Origin: Sphingomonas pituitosa NBRC 102491 | Lineage (GTDB): Bacteria > Pseudomonadota > Alphaproteobacteria > Sphingomonadales > Sphingomonadaceae | NCBI RefSeq assembly: GCF_001598435.1 | Contig: NZ_BCYY01000016.1 | Coordinates: forward strand, 1 to 64,000 | Direction of reading: 5' to 3' | DNA: 64,000 bases | Part shown: one piece after another, positions 1 through 9,161 of the stretch | Layout: every line of letters begins with the position of its first letter | Position numbering within the stretch: the first letter of the stretch is position 1 | Notes under the pieces: generated by a model | Databases searched by the model: none | What the model was told of the DNA's origin: nothing | What the model saw: the letters and a program-made list of their open reading frames with translations, nothing else | Made by a program: the position numbers and the translations under genes

Positions 1-226
1 GGGGCGGCGGGGGCGGCGTGGCCTCACCGGCGCCGGTCGTGCCGGGCATCGGCGCGGGGGCGGGGGCAGCCGGGTCGGTCTGCGGCGTCGACTCGCCGGG
101 CATCGGTGCGGTCTGGGGCGCCGGCTGGGTCTGGGTCTGGCCCGGCGTCGTCTGCTGCGCCGGCATGTCCTGGGCGATGGCGGTGCCGCTGAGGGCGACC
201 GCCGAGGCGAGAAGCATCCACTTCAT
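1..226 (-). CDS. Partial secreted Pro/Gln/Thr-rich protein
   Basis: I do not recognise this gene. The 5' end is inside the window and the reading frame runs off the left edge, so about 75 codons are visible. The ATG at 226 is preceded by GAAGGAG with a 7-nt spacer, which decides the start. Residues 1-18 form a short Sec signal peptide (MKWMLLASAVALSGTAIA) with a likely cut before Gln19. The rest is a low-complexity, unfolded-looking segment of Gln, Thr, Pro and Ala in which the short motif APMPG recurs. Such segments occur in periplasmic or outer-membrane-associated proteins of sphingomonads, but no catalytic domain is visible in this part. It follows phoB on the same strand but is separated by about 125 bases and a hairpin, so it is probably its own transcription unit. 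Confidence 0.7.
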   Translation of the reverse strand, partial: MKWMLLASAVALSGTAIAQDMPAQQTTPGQTQTQPAPQTAPMPGESTPQTDPAAPAPAPMPGTTGAGEATPPPPP

Positions 227-312
227 CTTGTGTCTCCTTCTTCATGAAAGACGAGATGCGAACGTCCGCCGCGGCGGATTGTTGCAACCAGGTTTCCGGG
301 AAGAGGGAGGCA

Positions 313-341
313 GGGCGCGGCGACGACACGCCGCCGCGCCC
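313..341 (-). terminator. Hairpin downstream of phoB
   Basis: A perfect 9-bp inverted repeat (GGGCGCGGC at 313-321, GCCGCGCCC at 333-341) lies 10 bases past the phoB stop codon. There is no T-tract after it, so it may be a weak terminator or an mRNA-end stabiliser for the pho operon. Confidence 0.4.
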
Positions 342-350
342 GATTTCGGC

Positions 351-1043
<693 letters not shown>

Positions 1044-1052
1044 ATGTTCCCC

Positions 1053-1754
1053 TCAGCTCCCGCTGCTTTCGCCGGCTTCCGCTTCGGCGAGATACTGCCC
1101 GGTCGCGGCAAAATAGACCATTTCGGCGACGTTGGTTGCGTGGTCGCCGATCCTCTCCAGATTCTTCGCGACGAACAGCAGGTGCGCGACCTGGCTGATC
1201 GTGCGCGGATTCTCGACCATGAAGGTCACCAGCGTACGGAAGATCGAATCGTAGAAATCGTCGAGCGCAGTGTCGCTGGCATGCACCTCGGCGGCAGCCA
1301 CGGCGTCGCGCGCGGAGAAGGCATCGAGCGCGGCCCGCACCATGTCGGCGGCGAGCTGGCCCATCGCGGGCAGGATCGACACCGCCTCGATCCGCTCCTC
1401 GCCCTCGGCATGAATCATCGGCACGCGCTTGGCGATGTTCTTGGCATAATCGCCGATCCGCTCGATCACCGCGGCGATCTTCAGCGCGGCGATCACCTCG
1501 CGCAGGTCGTCCGCCATCGGGGCGCGCAGCGCGATGACGCGGACGATCAGCTTTTCCAGCTCCGCCTCGATCGCATCGATCTGCTTGTCCTTCTTGCGCA
1601 CCGTCTTGGCGAGCGCGAGGTCGCCGCGCTGCAGCGCCTTCATCGCGTCGTAGATCGCCTGTTCGGCAAGGCCGCCCATCTGCGAGATCAGCGCGCGCAG
1701 CTGGCTGATGTCCTGGTCGAACGCCTTGACCGTATGTTCCTGAGGCCCTGCCAT
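1053..1754 (-). CDS. phoU: Phosphate signalling regulator PhoU
   Basis: PhoU, 233 residues. Two three-helix PhoU repeats are visible, each ending in the metal-binding signature: ERIGDYAKNI in the first half and ERIGDHATNVAE in the second. In the family it sits between the PstSCAB transporter and PhoR and keeps PhoR in its phosphatase state when phosphate is plentiful. Its ATG overlaps the pstB stop by one base (TGATG), which indicates translational coupling. A short acidic and serine-rich tail follows the second repeat. Confidence 0.97.
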   Translation of the reverse strand: MAGPQEHTVKAFDQDISQLRALISQMGGLAEQAIYDAMKALQRGDLALAKTVRKKDKQIDAIEAELEKLIVRVIALRAPMADDLREVIAALKIAAVIERIGDYAKNIAKRVPMIHAEGEERIEAVSILPAMGQLAADMVRAALDAFSARDAVAAAEVHASDTALDDFYDSIFRTLVTFMVENPRTISQVAHLLFVAKNLERIGDHATNVAEMVYFAATGQYLAEAEAGESSGS

Positions 1755-2530
1755 CAGCCGTACCTTCCGGTGATATAGTCCTTCGTCCGCTCCTCGCGGG
1801 GGGCGGTGAAGATGTTGTCGGTCTCACCATATTCGACCAGCTGGCCGAGATGGAAGAAAGCGGTGCGCTGCGAGACGCGTGCCGCCTGCTGCATGTTGTG
1901 GGTGACGATCACGATGGCGTAGCGGCCGCGCAGCTCGTGGATCAGCTCCTCGATCTTGGCGGTGGCGATCGGGTCGAGCGCGCTGGCGGGCTCGTCCATC
2001 AGGATCACTTCCGGGTCCACGGCGATCGCGCGGGCGATGCACAGCCGCTGTTGCTGGCCGCCCGAAAGCGCGGTGCCGCTGTCGGACAGGCGATCCTTCA
2101 CTTCGTCCCACAGCCCGGCGCGCTTCAGCGAGCGTTCGACGATGCCTTCGAGATCCGTCTTGGAGGAGGCGAGGCCATGGATGCGCGGGCCATAGGCGAC
2201 ATTCTCGAAGATCGACTTGGGGAACGGGTTCGGCTTCTGGAACACCATGCCGACGCGGGCGCGCAGTTGCACCACGTCCATGTCCGGCGAGTAGATGTCC
2301 TCGCCGTCCAGCGTGATCTCGCCGGTCACCCGCGCGCTGGCGATGGTGTCGTTCATCCGGTTGAAGGTGCGCAGGAAGGTGGACTTGCCGCAGCCCGACG
2401 GGCCGATGAACGCAGTCACCTTGTCCATGTCGACGTCGATCGAGACGTCCTTCACGGCCTGCTTGTCGCCATAGGAGACGCTGACGCCGCGGGCCGACAT
2501 CTTGTGGGGGGCGGGGGAGGCGACGGTCAT
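1754..2530 (-). CDS. pstB: Phosphate ABC transporter ATP-binding protein PstB
   Basis: ATPase subunit of the high-affinity phosphate importer, 258 residues from the chosen ATG at 2530. Walker [10 protein letters not shown] is at residues 43-51, the signature is [14 protein letters not shown] and Walker B is [13 protein letters not shown]. The frame stays open further upstream, but that part is antisense-like and lies inside pstA. ATG 2530 overlaps the pstA stop in TAATG, and a second ATG (MSARG, 2500) is possible. It couples ATP hydrolysis to phosphate import through PstC/PstA and takes part in PhoU/PhoR signalling. Confidence 0.97.
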   Translation of the reverse strand: MTVASPAPHKMSARGVSVSYGDKQAVKDVSIDVDMDKVTAFIGPSGCGKSTFLRTFNRMNDTIASARVTGEITLDGEDIYSPDMDVVQLRARVGMVFQKPNPFPKSIFENVAYGPRIHGLASSKTDLEGIVERSLKRAGLWDEVKDRLSDSGTALSGGQQQRLCIARAIAVDPEVILMDEPASALDPIATAKIEELIHELRGRYAIVIVTHNMQQAARVSQRTAFFHLGQLVEYGETDNIFTAPREERTKDYITGRYG

Positions 2531-3831
2531 TACCAGCGGGTCTCGAACTTGTTGCGAAGGTAGATGGCGAGCCCGTTCATCGCGAGCAGCACGGCGAGCA
2601 GCACCAGGATCGCGGCGCTCGTCTTCTCGACAAAACCGCGGCTGACTTCGTCGGACCACAGGAAGATCTGCACCGGCAGCACCGTGGAGGGGTCGGTGAA
2701 GCCGCCGGGCGCGGTGACGATGAAGGCGCGCATGCCGATCAGCAGCAGCGGCGCGGTCTCGCCCAGCGCGCGGGCCATGCCGATGATCGTGCCGGTGAGG
2801 ATGCCGGGCATCGCCAGCGGCAGGACATGGTGGAACACCACCTGGATCGGGCTCGCGCCGATGCCGAGCGCGGCGTCGCGGATCGAGGGCGGCACGCCCT
2901 TGATCGCGTTGCGGCTGGCGATGACGATCACCGGCATGATCATCAGCGCCAGCGTCACGCCGCCGACCAAAGGCGCCGAGCGCGGCAGCATCGGGCCATA
3001 GACATGCCCGCCGATCTGCCAGGTGCCGAGGAACACCGCGAGGCCGAGCAGGCCGAAGATGATCGAAGGCACTGCCGCAAGGTTGTTGATCGAAACCTCG
3101 ATCAGATCGGTCCAGCGGTTCTTCGGCGCATATTCCTCGAGATAGATGGCCGATAGTACACCCACCGGAAACGCGATCAGGAAGGTGATCGCCATGGTGA
3201 GCAGCGAGCCCTTGAGTGCCCCCCAGATGCCGACCGCCACCGGATCGGTGGAGTCGGACTCGCGCAGAAATGCCCAGTTGAACCCGCGGGAGATCGCGCC
3301 CAGCTTCTGCAGCCGCGCGACGCCGGCTTCCATCGCCGGATCGCCCTCGCCTGCCAGCGCCTGGTCGAAGCCGGTGGCGGCGGGGACATAGACCGTCGCG
3401 CGGCGCTCCAGCAGCGAGGGATCGCGCTTCACCGCGGTGCGCACCGCCAGCCAGGCGCTGGGCGCGAGGTAGCCGTCGCCCTCGGGGCCGAAGGCGCGGA
3501 CCGCGGCATTCTGCACCACGTCCTCCAGGCCGGCACTGGCCAGCGCCAAATCTGCGGCAGGCGTGGCAAGCTGGCGTCGCTCGATCTTCAGGCCGTCGGC
3601 CCTCAGGTCGATCGGCAGTGCCAGTTCGGTGACGGTGAAGCCGCGCCAGCCCTGCGCTACCATGGTCAGCAGCAGGAAACCGAGGAACGCGGCGGACAGG
3701 ATGACCGCACCGGCGCCCAGCACGCGAAAGCGCCGCTCGGCCGCGTAGCGGCGGCGGATGCGCTTCTGCATCGCCGCGCCCTTCCAGTCGGTCGGCCGGC
3801 GTTCGCTCGGGGGGGCGGCGGGCTTACTCAT
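2530..3831 (-). CDS. pstA: Phosphate ABC transporter permease PstA
   Basis: Inner-membrane permease, 433 residues, clearly longer than the about 296 residues of the E. coli protein. The extra length is an N-terminal extension typical of alphaproteobacterial PstA (the DUF3333 type): a basic cytoplasmic start, one membrane helix near residues 35-60, then a periplasmic region. The C-terminal half holds the ABC permease core, with the EAA-type loop around [20 protein letters not shown] and several membrane helices. It overlaps the pstC 3' end by 8 bases and its TAA overlaps the pstB ATG. It should form the phosphate channel with PstC. Confidence 0.95.
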   Translation of the reverse strand: MSKPAAPPSERRPTDWKGAAMQKRIRRRYAAERRFRVLGAGAVILSAAFLGFLLLTMVAQGWRGFTVTELALPIDLRADGLKIERRQLATPAADLALASAGLEDVVQNAAVRAFGPEGDGYLAPSAWLAVRTAVKRDPSLLERRATVYVPAATGFDQALAGEGDPAMEAGVARLQKLGAISRGFNWAFLRESDSTDPVAVGIWGALKGSLLTMAITFLIAFPVGVLSAIYLEEYAPKNRWTDLIEVSINNLAAVPSIIFGLLGLAVFLGTWQIGGHVYGPMLPRSAPLVGGVTLALMIMPVIVIASRNAIKGVPPSIRDAALGIGASPIQVVFHHVLPLAMPGILTGTIIGMARALGETAPLLLIGMRAFIVTAPGGFTDPSTVLPVQIFLWSDEVSRGFVEKTSAAILVLLAVLLAMNGLAIYLRNKFETRW

Positions 3832-5200
3832 AGGCTTCGCGATACTTCTTCACGACGCGCAGCGCGACGATGTTGAGCAGCAGGGTGATCACGAACAGGG
3901 TGAGGCCCAGCGCGAACGCGGCCAGCGTCTTGGGGCTGTCGAACTCGGCCTCGCCGGTCAGCAGGTCGACGATCTGCTTGGTGACGGTGGTCGCGCTCTG
4001 CAGCGGGTTGAGCGTGATCGTCGCCGCGCCGGAGGCGGCCATCACCACGATCATCGTCTCGCCGATCGCGCGGCTGACCGCGAGAAGCACGCCCGCCACC
4101 ACGCCCGGAAGCGCCGCGGGCACGAGCACGCGCGAGATCGTCTCGCTGGTGGTGGCGCCCATCGCCAGGCTGCCGTCGCGCATCGCGGTGGGCACGGCGG
4201 CGAGCGAATCATCGGCCATCGAGGACACGAACGGGATGATCATCACGCCCATCACCAGGCCCGCTGCGAGCGCGCTTTCCGACGAGGCGAAGGGATCGCC
4301 GAGCAGCACCGCCAGCTTGCGCACGGCCGGCGCCACGGTCAGCGCAGCGAAATAGCCGTAGACGACGGTGGGCACGCCGGCGAGCATCTCCAGCGTCGGC
4401 TTCATCCAGCGGCGCGTGGTCGCGGAGGCATATTGAGTGAGGTACACCGCGCTCATCAACCCGAACGGAATGGCGACCAGCATCGCGATCACCGCGCCGA
4501 TGAAGAAGGTACCCCAGAACAGCGGCACCGCGCCCAGCGACGCGCCGGGGTCCTTCGCATCGATCACCTGCGGGCTCCAATGCGTGCCGAACAGGAACTG
4601 GGTGATCGGCACCTGGCTGAAGAAGCGGGTCGATTCCCAGAAGAGCGAGGCGAAGATGCCGATGGTGGTGAAGATCGCGATCAGCGAGGCGACCAGCAGC
4701 CCCATCATCAGCGTGCGCTCCACCTTGGAGCGCGCGCGGAAATCGGGGCGGATACGGCTGAGCGCGAAGGCGGCGCCGGCAAAGGCGAGCAGCGCCGCCG
4801 CCGCCGTACCGGTCCAGGCATAGCGGTTGCGCGCCGCGCGCACGACCGGGGCGAGCTGCCGCGCCAGCGGATCGGCTTCGGTGTCGTACGGGTTCTTTGC
4901 GACCTCGCGCGCCTGGGCGAGCACCGAGTCGCGTTCGAAGGCGAAGTCGGACAGGCCGGCGGCGGTGGGGCTCTGCAGCACCGTCTGGCGAACGAGGCCG
5001 GGGCTGACCGCCGACCACACGACCAGGAACAGCAGCGGCGGCAGCACCGTCCACATGGCGACGAACCAGCCATGCTGCGCCGGCAGCGAGTGGAGCCGCT
5101 TGGCGCCGCCGCGATCGAACCGCAGCGCACGCGCCCGCGCCGTCAGCCAGCCGATCAGGCCCAGGCCCAGGATCACAAACGAAAGCGCGAAAGGGTTCAC
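3824..5200 (-). CDS. pstC: Phosphate ABC transporter permease PstC
   Basis: Partner permease of PstA, 458 residues, also the long alphaproteobacterial form (the E. coli protein is about 319). Start is GTG at 5200; I see no strong ribosome-binding sequence before it. N-terminal helices flank a periplasmic segment. The permease core begins after about residue 180 and carries the EAA-like loop around RDGSLAMGATTSETISRVLVP. It lies 40 bases after pstS and overlaps pstA. Confidence 0.95.
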   Translation of the reverse strand: MNPFALSFVILGLGLIGWLTARARALRFDRGGAKRLHSLPAQHGWFVAMWTVLPPLLFLVVWSAVSPGLVRQTVLQSPTAAGLSDFAFERDSVLAQAREVAKNPYDTEADPLARQLAPVVRAARNRYAWTGTAAAALLAFAGAAFALSRIRPDFRARSKVERTLMMGLLVASLIAIFTTIGIFASLFWESTRFFSQVPITQFLFGTHWSPQVIDAKDPGASLGAVPLFWGTFFIGAVIAMLVAIPFGLMSAVYLTQYASATTRRWMKPTLEMLAGVPTVVYGYFAALTVAPAVRKLAVLLGDPFASSESALAAGLVMGVMIIPFVSSMADDSLAAVPTAMRDGSLAMGATTSETISRVLVPAALPGVVAGVLLAVSRAIGETMIVVMAASGAATITLNPLQSATTVTKQIVDLLTGEAEFDSPKTLAAFALGLTLFVITLLLNIVALRVVKKYREAYE

Positions 5201-5240
5201 GGGCGGAGCAACTCGGCGGAACGGGGGGCGAGGACGGGGA

Positions 5241-6278
5241 TCACTTGAGCACGGCCGGATCGAGCGGGGTCAGGTCCGCCACGCGCTTCGCCATTTCGGC
5301 CCGCATCGCTTCGGGCGCGGCGATGAGGCCGCGCTTCACCAGCGGGCCCGTAGGGCCCCAGAGCGTGGCGTACAGGGCGAGGAAGTCCTTCAGCCCCGGC
5401 ACGGCCTTGAGGTGCCGTTTCTTTACGTAGAGATAGAGCGGGCGGGCGCCCGGATAGCGGCCGTCGGCGATCGACGCATAGCTGGGCGCCACGCCTTCGA
5501 CCGGTACGCCGTGCAGGCGGTTCTGGTTCTCTTCGAGATAGGAATAGCCGAAGATGCCCAGTGCATTGGGGTTCTGCGCCAGCCCCTGGACGATCAGATT
5601 GTCGTTCTCGCCCTTGTCGACATAGGGGCCGTCGTCGCGAATGCGGCGGCATTCGGCGTCATAGTGCGCCGGATCGGCCTCGGCCTTCAGTTTCGCGGCA
5701 TTCGGATCGGCCTCCAGGCAGCCGGGGGCGAGCATCAGTTCGACGAACGCATCGCGGGTGCCGCTGGTCGAGGGCGGTCCCATCACCAGGATCGGAATGG
5801 CAGGAAGGCTAGGGTTCACGTCGCGCCAGGTGCGCGCGGTGTTGGGCTTGCCCATCGGGTTGGCCGCCAGCGCCAGATAGACGTCGCGCTTGCTCAGCTG
5901 CAGCTTCGGCCCCTGGTTGGATTCGGCGAGCGCCACGCCGTCCAGGCCGATGACGATTTCCAGGATCTCGCCGACCTGGTTGGCCTCGCAGCGATCATAT
6001 TCCCTGCGCGTCATCCGGCGCGAGGCGTTGGCGATGTCCGGGAACTGCGCGCCCACGCCCTCGCAGAAGCGGCGGATGCCGGCGCCGCTGCCGATCGATT
6101 CCACCACCGGCGCCTTGCGGCTGCTGCGCGCGTTGACGAACGCCTCGGCCACGGCCGTCGTGAAGGGGTAGACGGTGGAGGACCCGACGACGCGGATTTC
6201 ACGCGTAGCACTGCCGTCGCACGCCGAAAGGGCGAGCGTGCCGAAGGCGATCAGCGCTAGACGACCCAGCATCGTCAC
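5241..6278 (-). CDS. pstS: Phosphate-binding lipoprotein PstS
   Basis: Substrate-binding protein of the Pst importer, about 345 residues. The N-terminus MLGRLALIAFGTLALSAC is a lipoprotein signal with lipobox LSAC, so the mature protein should be membrane-tethered. The mature part begins with REIRVVGSSTVYPFT, the phosphate-binding SST motif, and continues with the family pattern ESIGSGAGIRRFC. GGGGAG lies 6 bases before a GTG at 6278, which I take as the start; ATG 6272 two codons later gives the same mature protein. A candidate Pho box lies about 80 bases upstream, so pstS is probably the strongest phosphate-controlled gene here. Confidence 0.93.
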   Translation of the reverse strand: MTMLGRLALIAFGTLALSACDGSATREIRVVGSSTVYPFTTAVAEAFVNARSSRKAPVVESIGSGAGIRRFCEGVGAQFPDIANASRRMTRREYDRCEANQVGEILEIVIGLDGVALAESNQGPKLQLSKRDVYLALAANPMGKPNTARTWRDVNPSLPAIPILVMGPPSTSGTRDAFVELMLAPGCLEADPNAAKLKAEADPAHYDAECRRIRDDGPYVDKGENDNLIVQGLAQNPNALGIFGYSYLEENQNRLHGVPVEGVAPSYASIADGRYPGARPLYLYVKKRHLKAVPGLKDFLALYATLWGPTGPLVKRGLIAAPEAMRAEMAKRVADLTPLDPAVLK

Positions 6279-6356
6279 TTTGTGCTCCCCGAGGATGGCG
6301 GTATTTGGATTACGGAGTCTGCGCTTTGCCCCGCGCACTGCCCATCCGGCAATCGC

Positions 6357-6374
6357 GTTACGACTTTATGACAA
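6357..6374 (-). promoter_or_regulatory. Candidate PhoB box before pstS
   Basis: On the minus strand the sequence reads TTGTCAT AAAG TCGTAAC. The first heptamer matches the Pho-box half-site CTGTCAT in six of seven positions, the 4-base A-rich spacer is typical, and the second heptamer is degenerate. It covers the last codons and the stop of phoR and lies about 80 bases upstream of the pstS start, a fitting place for PhoB activation of a pstS promoter inside the operon. Confidence 0.5.
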
Positions 6375-7563
6375 TGGGTTCGATCGGCAGCCGGACCGCG
6401 ACCGTGGTGCCGACCCCCACCGTGGAGGCGATGTCCATCCGGCCCCGGTGGCGCTCCACCACATGCTTGACGATCGCGAGGCCGAGGCCGGTGCCGCCCA
6501 GCGAGCGGCTGCGTCCCGAATCGACACGATAGAAGCGTTCGGTAAGGCGCGGAATATGCTCCGCCGGAACGCCTTCTCCCTGGTCGACCACGGCGAAGCG
6601 CACCATCGTATCCCCCTCGCTGCGCAGCGACACGGTGACCGGCGTGCCGGCGCGGCCGTATTTCATCGCGTTGCCGATCAGGTTGTGGAGCAGCTGGCTC
6701 AGCTGGGTGCGGTCGCCGCGTACCGGCGGCACGGCTTCGATCTCGGTCACCAGATCGGCGGCACGGGGGCTGCCCGAAAGTTCGGCGCAGACCTGCGGGA
6801 TGAGGTCGGCCAGCTGCACCGATTCTGCCGGGGCGCGATATTTCTCGGCCTCGATCCGGCTCAGCGAGATCAGGTCGCTGATCAGCCGGTCCATGCGCCG
6901 CGCCTCGTCGTGCATGATCTTGAGGAAGCGTGCGCGAATCTCCGGCTCCTCGCCGGCACCGTCGGCCAGCGTCTCGACATAGCCGAGCAGCGAGGCCAGC
7001 GGCGTGCGCAGCTCGTGGCTGGCGTTGGCGACGAAGTCGACGCGCATCCGGTCGGCGGTGTAGCTGCCCGTGCGGTCGACCAGGTGGACGACACGCTCGC
7101 CGGTCTCCAGCGTGCGGACGCGCATTTCCCAGCGCTGCTCGCGCGTGCCCAGGCCGACGAGGTGGATGGGGGCGCTATGGTCCTCGCCGGGATCGAGCAG
7201 GCGTTCGGCGGCGGCAGGGTGGCGGATCGCCAGGCGCACGTCCTCGCCGAGGATATGCTCGCCGAGCAGCGCGCGGGCGGCGGCGTTGGCGGCGATCACG
7301 CGGGTGGCGGCGATCACCAGTACCGGCTCGGCGATGGCCTCGATCACTTCGCCGAATGCCGGATCGCGATCGGCGGCGGCGGTATCGTCGCGCCGGGGCG
7401 GTGCCGGATCGCCGCCGATGCCGACGACCAGCACGGCGGCGAACCCGCCGACCAGCAGCACCAGCGCCACCTGCAGGTCCCCGTTGAGCAGGAAGCCCAC
7501 CAGCGCCGAAAGGGCGGCGACGCCCAGTGCGAGGACGATTCGGGAGCCATGGGCCGAAAGCAT
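6358..7563 (-). CDS. phoR: Phosphate regulon sensor kinase PhoR
   Basis: Membrane histidine kinase, 401 residues from ATG 7563, which follows GAAGG with a short spacer. Two adjacent membrane helices (about 8-27 and 30-50) are followed by a PAS-like region (70-170), the HisKA box with phospho-acceptor His183 in ANASHELRTPLA, and the HATPase domain with N box LLHNLIGNAMKYG and G boxes VVDQGEGVP and GGTGLGLAIVKH. It phosphorylates or dephosphorylates PhoB depending on the state of PstSCAB/PhoU. It is the first gene of the locus, divergent from the exported-protein gene at 7646 with 82 bases between them. Confidence 0.96.
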   Translation of the reverse strand: MLSAHGSRIVLALGVAALSALVGFLLNGDLQVALVLLVGGFAAVLVVGIGGDPAPPRRDDTAAADRDPAFGEVIEAIAEPVLVIAATRVIAANAAARALLGEHILGEDVRLAIRHPAAAERLLDPGEDHSAPIHLVGLGTREQRWEMRVRTLETGERVVHLVDRTGSYTADRMRVDFVANASHELRTPLASLLGYVETLADGAGEEPEIRARFLKIMHDEARRMDRLISDLISLSRIEAEKYRAPAESVQLADLIPQVCAELSGSPRAADLVTEIEAVPPVRGDRTQLSQLLHNLIGNAMKYGRAGTPVTVSLRSEGDTMVRFAVVDQGEGVPAEHIPRLTERFYRVDSGRSRSLGGTGLGLAIVKHVVERHRGRMDIASTVGVGTTVAVRLPIEPIVIKS

Positions 7564-7645
7564 GGTGCCTTCTAGCGCGCGATCGTCCCAAGACGAGCCC
7601 GTATTTACGATTGCGAAATGGGCGCGGGCGCAGAAGAAGAAGGCG

Positions 7646-8035
7646 ATGGACGATCCCGAACCCGAAGAACAGCCGACCCGGCGGCGTGCGCTGATGCTGG
7701 GCGCGGCAAGTGCTGCAGCGATCGTCTCCATCCGCCCGGCGCTGGCACAGACCAGCGCCTCGGTGATGCAGTGCGAGATTCCGGTGACCGATCCGGGCCG
7801 CGCGGGCAGCTATATCGCGCCCGACGGCAGGGTGGTGCCGGCACGCACGCCTGGCGCCTTTCCGGCACCGGGGCGCAACTTCAAGGCGCAGGACGTGAAG
7901 CGGGCGCTGAACGGCGGTACGCTGCCCGGCACCGATCCGCAGGCCAGCCGCGCCTATACCAACTATATCCGCCGGCTGCAGCGCGGGACCAGCGGCTTCA
8001 CCTGCTTCGCCTCGCTGCAGATGCCGCGCGGCTGA
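7646..8035 (+). CDS. Small Tat-type exported protein of the HprK/PqqD cluster
   Basis: Unrecognised protein of 129 residues. An acidic start is followed by TRRRALMLG (11-19), a hydrophobic stretch (16-29) and PALAQ, so it looks like a twin-arginine signal with cleavage after Ala34. The mature part is about 95 residues, has only two cysteines (Cys43, Cys120) that could form one disulfide, and is rich in Gly, Pro, Arg and Thr, with a central lysine/arginine helix and the tail GTSGFTCFASLQMPRG. It ends 11 bases before the PqqD-like gene and opens the four-gene run, so it is either the cluster's substrate or an exported partner. The start is set by AGAAGAAG a few bases before ATG 7646. Confidence 0.7.
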   Translation: MDDPEPEEQPTRRRALMLGAASAAAIVSIRPALAQTSASVMQCEIPVTDPGRAGSYIAPDGRVVPARTPGAFPAPGRNFKAQDVKRALNGGTLPGTDPQASRAYTNYIRRLQRGTSGFTCFASLQMPRG

Positions 8036-8046
8036 GGCGGGGGGCG

Positions 8047-8322
8047 GTGTTCTATCGCGCCGCCGATCCTGCGACCCTGCGCATCGTGCCGCTGGATTCG
8101 CTGACGCTCGTCTACCACCGCGCGTCGGGCATCACCCACATCGTCGATGCGCCGGTGCCGGAGATCCTCGACATCCTCGGCGAAGGCCCGCGCGACGTGG
8201 GCGGGCTGCTAGGGATACTGGCCGAGCGTTTCGACCTTGCCGATCCCGATCCGGCCGCCCTGGCGGTACGGCTCGACGAACTGGTCGCGGCCGGCCTGGT
8301 GGAGCGGACATGCGCCATCTGA
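8047..8322 (+). CDS. PqqD-family peptide chaperone of the HPr-rel-A system
   Basis: Small PqqD-like protein, 91 residues from the GTG at 8047, which directly follows a purine-rich GGCGGGGGGCG sequence. PqqD-like proteins are winged-helix RiPP-recognition elements that hold leader peptides for modifying enzymes. The order seen here, beta strands (TLVYHRASGITHIVDA) followed by helices with EILDILGEGPRDV and a final LVAAGLVERT, matches that fold. The gene overlaps the kinase gene by 13 bases. This combination is the one annotated in databases as the HPr-rel-A system. The role in binding a peptide is inference from the fold. Confidence 0.8.
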   Translation: MFYRAADPATLRIVPLDSLTLVYHRASGITHIVDAPVPEILDILGEGPRDVGGLLGILAERFDLADPDPAALAVRLDELVAAGLVERTCAI

Positions 8323-9161
8323 AGCTGCTGCGGATCGGACCCATAGGCTTCCGCATCGGCAGCCACTGGCGGCGGCCGATCGCGGCGCTGGACGAGCTGT
8401 ACCGCGACTATCCCGGCCCCCGGGACGACATCGCCGATTTCAACGTTCACCTCTTCGCCGCGCGACCCTGGCGGCGGGTGCTGCGCCCCTCGGTGCACAT
8501 CGCCGGCGACTTCGTGATTCCCGATGCCGCGCCGCTGCCGCTGGCCCAGGGGCTGCTCGCCGCCGAGATGGGGATGAACCTGCAGATGGCGCTGGGGCTG
8601 CGGCGCTACCTGCTGCTCCATGCCTCGATGGTCGAGCGGAACGGCCGCGCGGTGCTGATGACCGGCATCTCCGGGGCGGGCAAGTCGACGCTCGCGGCGC
8701 TGCTGATGGCGCGCGGCTGGCGGCTGATGGGCGACGAGTTCGCGCTGATCGACTGCGCGACCGGCCTCGCCCATGCCTTTCCCCGACTGGTCAGCCTGAA
8801 GAACGAGGCGATCGACGTGGTGACGCAGGCGCTCCCCGGTGCGCGCTTCGGCCCGCTGCTGCAAGGCACGCCCAAGGGTGCGATCCGCCACCTGGTGCCC
8901 GATGCGCGCGCCATCGCCGCGATGGAAGTACCCGCCGAGCCCAGCCTGATCCTGTTCCCCCGCTTCGGCTTCGAGCCAGCCGAGCGGCCGGTGCTGCCGA
9001 GCGAGGCCTTCGTGCGGCTCACCCAATCCTCCACCAACTATGTGGCGCTCGCCGAGCGCGGGTTCGAGGCGCTGACCCGGCTGGTGCAGACGGTGCCCGC
9101 GCGGGCGATCGATTATCCCGATGCAGCGACGGCGCTCGCGATGGTGGAGGCGCTGGCATGA
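8310..9161 (+). CDS. HprK-related kinase A
   Basis: 283-residue P-loop kinase related to the C-terminal domain of HPr kinase/phosphorylase. Walker A GISGAGKST is at 119-127 (Lys125), followed by the HprK-like ALLMARGWRLMGDEFALID, where the acidic pair is the usual metal/catalytic site. The N-terminal about 115 residues differ from bacterial HprK. Known homologues in other clusters phosphorylate a serine of a peptide (lasso-peptide kinases), so a peptide or protein substrate is plausible; HPr itself is not implied. The ATG lies inside the PqqD-like gene, and its stop overlaps the next start in ATGA. Confidence 0.85.
   Translation: MRHLKLLRIGPIGFRIGSHWRRPIAALDELYRDYPGPRDDIADFNVHLFAARPWRRVLRPSVHIAGDFVIPDAAPLPLAQGLLAAEMGMNLQMALGLRRYLLLHASMVERNGRAVLMTGISGAGKSTLAALLMARGWRLMGDEFALIDCATGLAHAFPRLVSLKNEAIDVVTQALPGARFGPLLQGTPKGAIRHLVPDARAIAAMEVPAEPSLILFPRFGFEPAERPVLPSEAFVRLTQSSTNYVALAERGFEALTRLVQTVPARAIDYPDAATALAMVEALA

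Noticed and set aside
3758..5248. Plus-strand 496-codon frame across pstC
   Set aside because: It encodes His/Arg/Glu-rich shadow sequence opposite a well-supported permease gene.
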